Positions 11,540-21,528 of a stretch of DNA of 64,000 nucleotides are shown here, piece after piece. Origin of the DNA: Porpolomopsis calyptriformis (Eukaryota; Basidiomycota; Agaricomycetes; Agaricales; Hygrophoraceae); contig OX621168.1 of assembly GCA_951640195.1 (NCBI GenBank), positions 558,001 to 622,000 on the forward strand. Direction: 5' to 3'. Within the stretch, counting starts at the first letter, position 1. Each line of letters starts with the position of its first letter. A program made the position numbers and the translations under genes. Below the pieces are notes generated by a model. That model had not been told where the DNA came from. It made no database searches and was given only the letters and a program-made list of their open reading frames with translations.

Positions 11540-12500
11540 TTTCCCCTCCATTGCCGACACAAGGGAGGGGCTCCTTCAGCTTTTGCCTGCAGGTGCAACA
11601 GAAGGATCCCAAGTGTCCGTATCTCCACTGGGCGACTGGTACACATCTCCTTATGAGGAAGCGGAGGCGCTCATCCTGTGAAAGGGTGATGATGCAGAAG
11701 GTCTACCATGATAGCGCCTCCAAAAACCATCAGTTTCACCCGCATTGGTTAAGCAAATTTATGATGTGGGGGACGAATTCTACCTTTAGATTTTTGTTAG
11801 TGATGATGTTTTCATCTCTAATATCGCAGTGGATAATTACGGGATTGTCAAGGCAGTAAACGACATCTTGACAATGGGCTTGGCTCTTGGAGCATTGCTT
11901 ATCTGAGTTCTTCCAATCCATCCAAAAGGTCGTATAAGGGATGGGAAGAAAGTGGAGAAAAAGGACAAGTTTTTTGGGAGATCTCCGAGATCTAGATAAT
12001 TCAGTTGTTGTTGGGCGCTGCAAGGATGGATTTGGACATCTAGCTGGGCGCAGTGTTAGGGAGGGGTATCAAGTCTGGATTCTTTAGATGCAGGGGATAG
12101 GAAAAGGATGACAATGAGTCTGGTGTAGTCAATTGGTGGTGGTCGATGGTATTTCAGTGCGGAGGGCTTTTTCAATCATCACACCCTGGAGGCCCACCTG
12201 TGTAGTATTGAGTCATCCTTCCGCCAGGCAGGATAAGAAATTGGAACATACTAAGTAATAATGAAGCAGATCTTCGAATACGTCAAAGCTCTCATGTTTG
12301 TGGCTGAACATGATCTTGCATGGAATCCTTGGCAACTTTATCCATACATCACCAGGCGCAAGTTCTTTCACAACGAATTTTACAGCCACTTTGTGTCCAG
12401 CATGACAAACCTGTAATGGGAAAGTGGGAAGAGTGGAGTGCCGCACTGAGATTGAGGGAGAAGTCAGAGTTCTTGTAGAACAGCTTTCCTCGTTGAACAA
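11540..12500 (-). pseudogene. degenerate minus-strand gene, copy 1
   Basis: Minus-strand open stretches at 12500-12213 and 12023-11736 match those of copy 2 (14600-15448) in order and partly in sequence: both have ELAPG(D/N).WI and a YYLVCSNF/YYYLVCSNF-like end. Stops and frame changes break both copies. The motif HCDIRDENIITN at about 11800 resembles a protein-kinase catalytic loop, but the aligned part of copy 2 does not keep it. The family is unidentified; an F-box-like protein is one possibility. Confidence 0.35.
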
Positions 12501-13495
12501 GGAAAGTTTATTTCATTTGACGATGCTCCTGTTCGAGTTTGCTATGCTGGAACACTTGGTGTTCTGGCACTTCTTCACACAGCAAACCCAGTAGATACCA
12601 AATTCATTAATGTCGGTTATAATCAAATTAACGATTAGACTTTTGCAGAAGGTCTTCACCTTTTTTTACACTACTTGACCCCATTCTCTGCACATACGAT
12701 TTTATACGCCACATCAAGCCTCATGCGCCAGGCAAAGCTTCCCACCAGCTGGGAGAACAACGGCTTCGCTATGTTACCATGAACATATACGTGCTGAGTG
12801 TTGAATTACCATGAGGAAAAGATGATACGATCACCCATTCATTCACCTTCTACATAGGTCTCTATAACCTATGGCGGTAGAGTTCTTGGTGAGCCTATAA
12901 ATCAGAATGGAAGGGCCATTAGCCCAGGAACCGTGTGACTATTTCAGATTCTATGATCCTTGGTGTCCGCGGAGTGCTCGTAAGATTGACACTGATCGTT
13001 TCCAGACTCTTATCGTACCTGTATTCTCTACTTCGGTGACGAGCACGGATCATACATCAAGTAATCAAGTCAAGTCAATCTCGCAGGTTACAGGAGAACC
13101 GTGCTTACTGAAATGCACTGTTCCTTTGATGTCCCAATCTCGGTCCATCCAGTGGGCCCTAACAAAGAGCCTGAGCCTACATGCGAATCGGAACGTGGGC
13201 TCGTGGCACCGCGGGGGAAATGAACGGTGACGTGCTAAAGCTGTTGGAAGGGCTAAAGAAGGAACGACTATTTTGGCGATATTCCAACAGCATCGTACCA
13301 CTTTACACGTTCAACATGTGTAAATGGAATGTTTTTTTCGTTCGTTCTACAGCCAGACCCATTCCGTCTATGCATGGAGACATACCCTGTCCAAGAATGG
13401 AGCCGATTTCGGAAGTGTGTAGGGATTTTCATACACACCTGATCGATATAGCCTTAATATTTCCTCAACAGTGTATAGGTTGCATTTTGTGAGGC

Positions 13496-13720
13496 GATGT
13501 TCCTCAGAAAATTGATTTTGTCCTTGCGGCAGGTACCTGGGCTCGGAATATATCGTCGGACCGCATTGCTAATGCTCTGCTACCAGGCTGATGGCGGAGC
13601 AATCCAGGTGAAGCTCCCACCCAACTGGTCAAACAATGGCTTTGCTGTATCAAGTACGAGAAAATGGTCATATGCAGGGAAACTACCACGCGGCTGGCTG
13701 GAAAAGTAAGCACCTTTGTG
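13496..13720 (+). pseudogene. small three-repeat protein, remnant copy B
   Basis: DNA equivalent to the second repeat (a short GSEYIV-like block around 13540), the exon-3 acceptor (AATCCAG near 13607) and exon 3 can be aligned with copies A and C, but a 12-nt insertion and frame breaks disrupt it. No open frame for the whole protein remains. A further scrap of the exon-3 start is visible at about 12725-12780. Confidence 0.45.
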
Positions 13721-14599
13721 CACTCCCGTTGGCTCTTCGTCTGTCGAATTCATCACTTATATTTGATGTCACACTGCAGGCTTCAATTTGCTTTCACAAG
13801 CATCTCTTGTCTCATTGTGTTGTAGCTAGTCTACCTACCTCGGTCTCAATCCATCCTTGGGTGTGTGTTTTTCACTTCCGTGTGCACGTTGTCCCCGCTC
13901 TAACTGAATGGTCTGCATACAATCCTTTCCCTTACGTCGACCCCCAACTTTCTTGTTTTGAATCCTTCACAAAGGAATGAAAACAGAAGAACGAGATTGG
14001 CTTTTTTAACACCACTTTGGATTTATCTTCCTCCTGTGGGGATGGCTCGATCTCGATACGGGAGCCTGGGAGATTGCGTTTGGTGTTTCCTTGGAACCGC
14101 CCGAGATGACTTAGCCCAGCTTATTGGTTTGTCTGGTCTTTTGCACCCCCCTATCGCGTCATTGTCATTGTAGCAGTAGTTTTAAGGCAAATAAATTACT
14201 TGTATGCAGAGGGCTGCCAATCGAGAATTAATTGTATGAATAGCTTCACGCGTGATGGCGTAAGGGGATGTTTGTGTGTATCAAGGCTGCCTTGTGGCAA
14301 AGCTAATATCAGGGTATTCGGTTATAAAAAGAATACAACGACCAACCATCGATCTGAATTATTCCAAAAAAAGGGGTGAGAGCCCGTGCAGCCATCTACT
14401 ACGCCGCGCACTCCACATTTCTCCGCTATTCCCGACACAAATGGACAGGCGTCTGTGAGCAGGTACAACAGAAGGATCCCAAGCATCCTTATCTCCGCCA
14501 GGAGGTGCCTGGTACTCAGAGGATCTCAAAGGAAGCGTAAGCATTTGTCCCATAAAAGAGTGTCCGATATGGAAGGGGTTTCCAGAATTTGAGTTTCAC

Positions 14600-15448
14600 C
14601 TGTGTTTGTCGGGTGAAAGTTAAGCAAATTTATAATGTGGAGGATGGAATGGTTCTCCTTTGAGAATGAGGATGATTTTGTCCTCGATGTTGCAGTGTGT
14701 GGGCAATTCCAGGGTTGTCAAGCTGGCAGGCGGCATCTATGACTGGGGTGTAGGAAAAGAACAAATTCCTGGGGGCATTCCAAGATCCAGATGGGTCAAT
14801 TCAGTGGCTTGGGCATCGCAAGGGCAGATTTGAACATCTAGCCAGGTGTTAGATAGGAACGCCAGGTCCTGATTCTGGCGGGGAATGTTCAGAGACACAA
14901 GGAGCATGGACGATAATGAGTCTAGTCAATTGGTTGAGCGGTGTGGAGGGCATCTCCTTATATCGCGCCATGGAGTTCTTGCACCTGTGTAGTATTTACC
15001 GTCGAAAGTTGGAACATACCAAGTAATAATAGTGTGGGTCTTCCAACGCGTTCAAGTGAGTAGGATGATCTCGCATGGAATCCTACCCGACACTTGTATG
15101 TTCTTCTATCCACGCGTTGCCGGGTGCAAGTTCTCTGAATTTTCGTGTCCAGCATTCAGTCATAACAGGACTGTAACCAAGTTGATCACCAAGCTGGCGT
15201 ATTCCTATGAAAGAGGGATGTGTTAGTGTTGAGGGTGTAGTGAGATGCCGCGCTATCAAATACATCCGACGCGTCGTATTACCGCGAATGTCATATAAAA
15301 TTTGAGGGTTAAAGTGTCCCTTCCACCCTGTCTCGTCCGCATGGAATATGCAAACATCATTTTGGGTGACTACGAAAAGGTGAGAGTCGTAAGCACAAAT
15401 CCCATCAATGAAACCGTCCAGAGCTGATGTTGGAAGTATGAGATCCAC
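14600..15448 (-). pseudogene. degenerate minus-strand gene, copy 2
   Basis: The best open stretch is 15448-15083 (121 codons), starting MDLILPTSALDGFIDG and containing YDIRGN and ELAPGNAWIEE. Downstream, DNA down to about 14600 aligns with copy 1 but in shifted frames. I do not recognise the protein. Alternating hydrophobic strands (HLFVVTQNDVCIF) would suit a beta-propeller or an F-box-associated domain; this is only an impression. Confidence 0.35.
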
Positions 15449-15863
15449 AGTGCTTTATCCCCTTCTTGACAAGGGTTATTCTGCACTCCCGATCGATGAC
15501 CAATGTCTATGGTCATTTCCTCGATAGTCACAGCTGCAGGTCGTGTTTAGCAAGACTTGCCTCACCAAATCCACCCTGCACTCATGCCAGTTAGATATTC
15601 ATGAAGCTTGACCACAAGTTCCATGGAAAAGGGTTTTCACCTGCCTCACGAAAGCCACTTCGCAGCAGGTATTCGATCACGCTATTGTCTTTCCTCAAAG
15701 TGAACCTTTCACGCCGCTGAACAACGTTGGCACACGCATGTCCACTTACCTTGCCGTTATAAGGGAGAAACATATTTTTTCCTCACTCCACACAATTCCT
15801 CGCCTGTCTATGCCAGTATAAAACTAAGAGCACACTCAGTTAACGACCTGGTCCTTGATCCTC

Positions 15864-16449
15864 ATGCCCTCGCCAGATTCACTTCCTGGGGATCAGGTAG
15901 CCGAGAGGTGCGTCGGTGACACACAACATCAGTTCTTTCGGTTTGTTTATATGGGATATTTCAGATTGCGGGAGCGTCTTGTTGTCCGCAATAGCAACGT
16001 CACTGAGATTGATGGAAACGAGTTCATCACTGGTCAGTCACATGCATCTGAATGACCAATGGGCATACCAATAACAAGCTCCCTTCAGAAAACACAACAC
16101 CTGATGATTTACAGGCACTCGTTGATATCCAAGGAATCTTGCCAAGCCCACTGGATCATTCGCGAAACCTATTCAACAAACCTCGGATTGACATAGCTAA
16201 TTGCGACGTTAGCATTGTCCACGGCTCACAATACACTGTTAGACCATGTGGTGAGTTTTTCTTCATGTTTTGGTCCTAGGCTGATGGTGGTGTGATCCAG
16301 GCGAAGTCCCCCACCCATCTGGGGAACCAACAACTTCACCGTATGAAGTACAGCTAGGCTGTATTATAAGCAACTCGAACGTAACCCGCGTCAAAGGCAA
16401 TCGCGTTTATATATATTCCCACCCCCAAGAACGACAGGGGAATCGCTGA
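15864..16449 (+). CDS. small protein with three NSNVT-type repeats
   Basis: Three exons, 15864-16032, 16089-16250 and 16301-16449, join in phase to encode 159 residues. I know no described family for it. Three short repeats are visible: RNSNVTEIDGNEFI (42-55), ANCDVSIVHGSQYTV (93-107) and SNSNVTRVKGNRVYI (134-148). Each has the pattern N-x-(N/D)-V-(T/S)-x-(I/V)-x-G-(N/S), which looks like a strand-turn-strand unit. There is no signal peptide or clear membrane segment. It is the only intact member of the tandem family in this block; copies at 10166 and 13496 are broken. Splice sites are canonical (GTCAGT..CAG and GTGAGT..CAG). Expression and function are unknown. Confidence 0.6.
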
Positions 16450-17062
16450 AGACGGCCGGAAAAGTAAGCACCTTCACGTATTGTTTCCCATCGACTGCAG
16501 TCATCTGCCATCGAATTCGTCGCTCATCTCACCTGCAGGCTTCAATACGCCTGTTTTCTTTTGTTCTCGGGCATGTCTTGACCATTTCTGTCTTGACTAG
16601 TCTATCTATATACTCACGTTGGTCTCCTCGTTTTTCTCTTTGCTGTCTCTTTGCTGTCTCTTTGCTCATCTAACTATGTGCATACATCGGTCTTGTTTAT
16701 TTTTGCTCCTCTATCTATGTCCGTTACGTTGCATCTACCCCCTCTTTCACATATGAAGACTCGCAGGGCGAGCAATCGCAATGGCGGCAGCGCGCCTGCC
16801 ATGATTTTTTTCGCCTTGAATCATTCGTGGAATGAAAAAATGCAGAACGAGATTGATTTCTTCGATGCCATCCTGAATTCATTTCCCGCCCCTGCAGGTG
16901 TGAGTCGATCTCGGAAAAACGTTTGTTCTTTGGATTGAAATCTAGCTACTCATTCATTACTAATTTTTCTTCACATTCGAAGGGATATAAAGTATAAATA
17001 ACGTGGGCTGGGGTGATAATAGTATGCAGGAAGAAACAGGTCCGACAAAAACAAAACAGATC
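16450..17062. other. intergenic, repeat-derived
   Basis: No gene supported. Parts (16450-16550, 16830-16910) align with 13690-13800 and 13970-14060 in the repeat block. A short tandem array of an 11-bp unit (TCTCTTTGCTG, about three copies) lies at 16636-16670. The phospholipase B gene ends convergently at 17063. Confidence 0.55.
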
Positions 17063-19742
17063 TCATGACGAGGCGTTCGCGTGGTGTTCTGAAAGTTCGT
17101 GTGACGAGGAAGCATCATCAACAACCGGTGCCCAAGGCTCGTCCTCTTCATGAATATCAAAGACCTTTTTATACTCCCGCCACCTGCTTTTCCGCTTGTG
17201 CCGCCATAATCTGTGACGCAAAAAGGCAATAAAGCTGGGAAGACCGCCGTAGCCTGTCTCATAATCCAGCCGGTCACCATTCCGTTTCTTCCACCACCAT
17301 CTGCGATGCAATCAACGCGACAAAATTGAGCAAGCTAGGGAAAAAAAAAAGCAGGAAGCTAGCATGACGTACAGTCCGACTATTAGCAAAACTATGAGCG
17401 CAATCAACCCAACCAAACCTCCAATCAGTTTAAATTTGGAATATTGGAAAAAGTTCGAGAGCTGATCAAACCCAATCGGATCGGGATCAACAAATACGAG
17501 CTTTCGACCAACGATCTCGGAGTTGCTTGGCGGATTTTGTGGGTCGTAGCAGTATTGTTTGAAGCATTGTGAACAGAAGGTCGAACGGGCTGGAATTGGC
17601 ACGAGCTTGTATCTCGCGCGGTCGAGAGCAGCACATTGGAGGCAGCGGCCCCAGTTAGAGTCGGGAGTATTAGTAAAGGGAGTGAAGCCATTGATAGTAG
17701 TGTTGTGCGCCTGGTCTAGGAAAATTCGGGTATGCAATGGGGTGTATGTTAACTTGGAAGTCAGGGTGCTAGAGAATTGAGCAATGAGTAGGAGTAACTA
17801 TAGTCGAAAGGACGGTAAAGCGTCATCACAACTCACTTAGTTACTGGATTACTGCCATCAATTGGGGGTGAATTGGGTAAGTTTATTATTAATGGGAACT
17901 CTGGAGGATTCTGCTGTGGGTCACAACCGAAAAATGTTGGCCTGAACCTCACACCAGTTGCGATGAAACCTTCGGGGGAATCAGGCATGGGTGGGAAGGC
18001 TTGATGGGAAGACTCGAGAATGGTGCTTATCCGTTGAGAACTGATCAATAATGACGTGCCGCTGATGAATACATCAGAGACGTCCGAGAGTAACGAGAAG
18101 AGCATCGAGTCGAAACTTACTTGACCCATAAGTTGTCGTCGTCCGAGCTTGCATCCATGGCTACCACAACGTCTACAGCGCGAATGTTAACAAGCAGGGC
18201 AGTGAGTGGCATGTTCTCTTGATTAGCAGATCCGTCGATAAGTTCCAACCATGCTGAATCAGAGTCTTGGAAAGTCGCGTTTTTAATGCCATTGAACGGC
18301 TTGGAGAGAAGTCAGCTTGATCAGGGACAAGGCCGAGGAAATCAAGACCCACATTAGGCCAGTTGGCGACATCATTAGCACGAGAGCGAACTTCCCTGAA
18401 CTGCCAGGCCAGAGCGTATGCAAGAGCCTTGAGGTCCGAGGTAGAAAATGGCGAGAACCTGTTCACTATGTTATCCAAGAGCTCCTGCACACATTGATGA
18501 GCCGTTGCGGCAATTTCTCCCATTTGGTTCTGTTACTCACGTTGAAGAGACTGGAGCTGGTGCCTATCAAGAAGCCAACTTGGTCGAATCCAGTAACGCA
18601 CGCTGTGCTGTTCGGCGGTTGACCGTTCAAAAGAGGTGTGCCAGCATACATCATACTGGCCATCGCAGAAAGATTTGGGTCCCAAGAACCAAATTCGAGA
18701 GGGGAAAACTCAAAGAGCAGAGGTTAGAGAACGCTCTGATTAAAAATGTCAAATTGCCCGAACTCACCTCATAAACGATCGAGTCAATACTCAGGGACCT
18801 TGTATCGTTCGAGTTTACAGGTCGCGAATTTGTGTATAGGATGGGGAAAGGTACGGCGAATTGTTGATACAAAGGTGTCTGTGTGAGTTGTGACCATAGT
18901 TGCCCAGCACCATGTGCGGTATCGTTGGTGAAAAAATTAGCCCTGGTAGTTCCGTTCAAAAAATGATATGATATCATGCGAGTCCATAGATCGGTCACGC
19001 TTGTGTCGCTAGGGGCGGTGGAGTCAGAGAAGATATTCCACCGATAAGTAGAAGGACGACGGACAATGATTTGTTAGCCTTTGCCTCAATGCTCCAGATG
19101 ATGCTTCCATAAAATGCCTGATTATTTGCGTCGAAAACGTCGAGACCGTCAGGGACGACCACACTTATGTCAAGGAGCCAACCGGAGAGGTCGTTGCCGT
19201 TCCCATAAATTAAATCAGGTATTGTAGGCCAATTGTTCATATACAGAGATCCTGTCGTCCAAGAACCCCCTTGACGATCCAATTTAGAATTTCCGTGCTT
19301 TGCAGACAATATTTAGCGCACCTGACAGCCCAGCCAGATAAGAGGAAACTTGCAACAGACCACCGGTTCCAGCTGCCTTGGCAGAACTATTTCGAGCATC
19401 AAGACCCGACAATACTCCGGCGACATATTGCGAAGCCCGCATACCGCCACCGCTCAATGCTAATCCGACTCGGGGAAACTTGCCTGCGAAAGAACTGAGA
19501 TTGTAGCCTATTGCGGAACCATCGCCGATCCAAGTCTCCCAAGCGGCAGGCAGAACGGTGGACTCGCGCGCTTGGATGTATGCGCTCTCTTGGGGATGCA
19601 ACGACTGCGTAACGGGGGTGAATACTCGTAGTAGAGGTTCGTTGGGACAAGGAACGTTTGGCTGCGGGGCATAATCGGTGACATGGCCCTGGCCGAAGAC
19701 AGCGGTGGCGAAGCTGAGCAGCGACAACAAAGGTATTCTCAT
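17063..19742 (-). CDS. lysophospholipase / phospholipase B (PLA2_B domain), TM-anchored
   Basis: Multi-exon gene starting at 19742 with a signal peptide (MRIPLLSLLSFATAVFGQ). It hydrolyses acyl chains of phospholipids and lysophospholipids at the cell surface or outside the cell. Family motifs appear in order: DYAPQPNVPCP, GLALSGGGMRAS (oxyanion region), GLSGGSWTTGS with the nucleophile serine (split by an intron), SDNT-like glycosylation sites, PLEFGSWDP-like, LIDGSANQENMPL with the catalytic aspartate, and VVVAMDASSDD. After the cysteine-rich end (CLQCAALDRARY...CSQCFKQYCYD) comes a strong transmembrane helix (LIGGLVGLIALIVLLIVGLY). A final intron (17372-17301) joins in phase to a 79-residue basic then acidic tail ending at 17063. 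Yeast relatives use a GPI anchor instead. N-glycosylation motifs are frequent. Confidence 0.92.
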
Positions 19743-19862
19743 TACAGTCGAGGATATGAAGGACGACAACGAAGAATGTAACACGCGTTTCTTATGTGGC
19801 GGTGATGGTACTAAAAAAGACTTAGGATACAATTTGCATATGAACATAGCCGAGCATAGCAT

Positions 19863-20315
19863 CTACTCTTCAAATCCACCGTCAAACAAATAATTGGCAG
19901 CCAATTCTTCATTCTTATCACACGCAAAATAGGCTTCAATCGCTGCTTGGCGTGGAAATCCCAGTGCTTCGAGCTGGAAATCTCAATGAGCAACTAAATA
20001 CGAATTCTGCTTCACAGCTTGCTCACCCTTCCAATAGCAGCTCGTTCCTCCTCGGTCACGCTGATAGCATGCATGCCGGGGGGTAAAGGACCATCCGTGT
20101 TCTCGTAATCAAACTCGCCGTTGGCGCCGAGCAGTTGAACCAGCAGCTCGGGGTTCTGGGCGATGATTTGTGCAATTGCAGGATTCGAAGCAGCAAGCTG
20201 CTGAATAACCGGCTGGACCAACGCCGGGTTTTGCGCCATCAACTCTCGTAATTGCTGGATTTGAGGATTATCACGCAAGGCAGCTATATCAATAGCAGGC
20301 GTTCCGGCAGCCGCT

Positions 20316-20347
<32 letters not shown>

Positions 20348-21362
20348 TTGTTGCTGTTGTTGTTGTTGCTGCTGCTGCTGGGCTAGCTGAAGGATTAAAG
20401 GAAATAATATTTGTCAGGATACCATGTGCAATCTGGGTGATTGCAAACCTGGAATAAATTCTGAGGCTGTGACGGTGCGACAGGGGCGGGTGGTGGTGGC
20501 TGATTGACAGGCTGGGGAGCTTCGGCGACCGGAGCAGCTGCGGTGTCACCACCCGCTGGCGATTGCGAAGCAGGGGCGGCGGCGGCGACGCCACCCCCCC
20601 CCTCTGTCTCCAAGTGTGAAGGAATGCCCTGCGCGCGATTCAGTTTGCGAGTATGAAAGCGCTAGAAAAGCATTCACATTCATCAAATATTCAACTGCCC
20701 GATCAGGGTTGTTAAAGCTGGCCCTCAAAGCTCTCAACACCTGATCCCGGGGAAAGCCCATCTCAGTCATGTTGGTGATGGTTGACTGCAATACGTCACC
20801 CGATAAAAAAGATCCCATATCACCAAATGCGGGCATCGCTGCGGGTGGCGCAGCAGATGGAGTGGAGGGTGCGGGCGATGGGGTCACTGGGGCTGGCGGT
20901 GCAGGGGAAGGCGATGCATCGGACTCTTCGGTAACGCTTGCGCTCGATGTGGATACAGTAGACGGTCCTGGAGGTGTTACCTTGGGCTGTGATGAAATTG
21001 TCAGATGAGAGAGCGAAAGACTGAATTCAGCAACCGCGGACCTTTGACACCATCAACACCAAGAAATCCTTCTCTTTGATGTTCAACTCTCCGATCGTCT
21101 TCTCATCGGCGAGAATCTTGCCTGTCGACGCAATGAGTCTCGCTCGTTGAGGGGGGGGGTATTATTACCAGAATAGATGATCTTTTGATTTGGAATAGCA
21201 TGGCCTTGAGTGTCTTGAATCTTGGTCTTTAAATCGCCAATTGTTTCCTGCTCCTCTACATCGATCTGAAATCTCGGTTGAATATTGCGCACATGGCCAC
21301 TGATGGGGGCACAAGCACACCTGAAAGACCTTCTGCTGCAGAGTTTTCACAGTGATCTTCAT
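19863..21362 (-). CDS. RAD23: UV excision repair protein RAD23
   Basis: Ubiquitin-receptor shuttle that stabilises the XPC/Rad4 damage-recognition factor and delivers ubiquitinated proteins to the proteasome. The ATG at 21362 opens the ubiquitin-like domain ([14 protein letters not shown], then after an intron [18 protein letters not shown]). A Ser/Pro/Ala-rich linker follows, then UBA1 ([19 protein letters not shown]), a Pro/Ala/Gln linker with about 22 consecutive glutamines, the XPC-binding domain ([18 protein letters not shown]) and UBA2 ([19 protein letters not shown]), ending LFDGGFEE. All four domains are present, in the usual order. At least four introns interrupt the gene, including one in the UBL that begins in a C-rich run. 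The stop lies 120 bp upstream of the phospholipase start on the same strand. Confidence 0.95.
20315..20380 (-). repeat. polyglutamine-coding CAG/CAA microsatellite
   Basis: 22 consecutive CAG or CAA codons (seen as CTG/TTG on the plus strand) inside the RAD23 linker just before the XPC-binding domain. The mix of CAG and CAA would limit slippage. Such length is likely to vary between strains. Confidence 0.9.
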
Positions 21363-21528
21363 GATTAGAGACTCTAAACGCAAAAAAAGTCAGTGAATAT
21401 CGTAAACACTACGTTGGCGAAGTGGAGTACGATGGTGACTTGAAGTGAGCAAAAGGAGAGCGCTGAGGCGACGCGTGGGCTGTGGAGGTAACCCTAACCT
21501 TGTGGCTGAAGGTCTCCCCGTCCTCACC
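21363..21528. promoter_or_regulatory. divergent promoter RAD23 / LRR protein
   Basis: A 166-bp gap separates the two start codons, so the genes must share or overlap their promoters. No clear TATA box is seen. Confidence 0.5.

Larger units (their letters stand above)
9031..16920. repeat. diverged tandem repeat block with small-gene copies
   Basis: Several stretches in this block are diverged copies of each other. Examples by eye: about 9330-9520 resembles 11030-11200; about 10240-10380 resembles 15965-16080; about 10805-10890 resembles 12855-12920; 11380-12300 resembles 14275-15060; 13495-13800 resembles 16260-16550; 13970-14060 resembles 16830-16910. The order is compatible with repeated duplication of one ancestral unit of 2-3 kb, followed by indels and point changes. 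Each plus-strand unit carries a copy of the small three-repeat gene (best copy 15864-16449). The minus strand carries remnants described separately. Confidence 0.65.

Noticed and set aside
11736..12023. Protein kinase (HCDIRDENIITN like a catalytic loop)
   Set aside because: The aligned stretch in the sister copy (about 14640-14720) does not keep the motif in any consistent frame, and no other kinase motif is found on either side.
20289..20613. Ala/Thr-rich and Ala/Pro-rich ORFs antisense or in other frames of RAD23
   Set aside because: They arise from reading the CAG/CAA tract and the Pro-rich linker in wrong frames.
21445..21528. Upstream extension of the LRR protein
   Set aside because: The frame is open but begins with GTG; eukaryotic initiation is better explained by the ATG at 21529.
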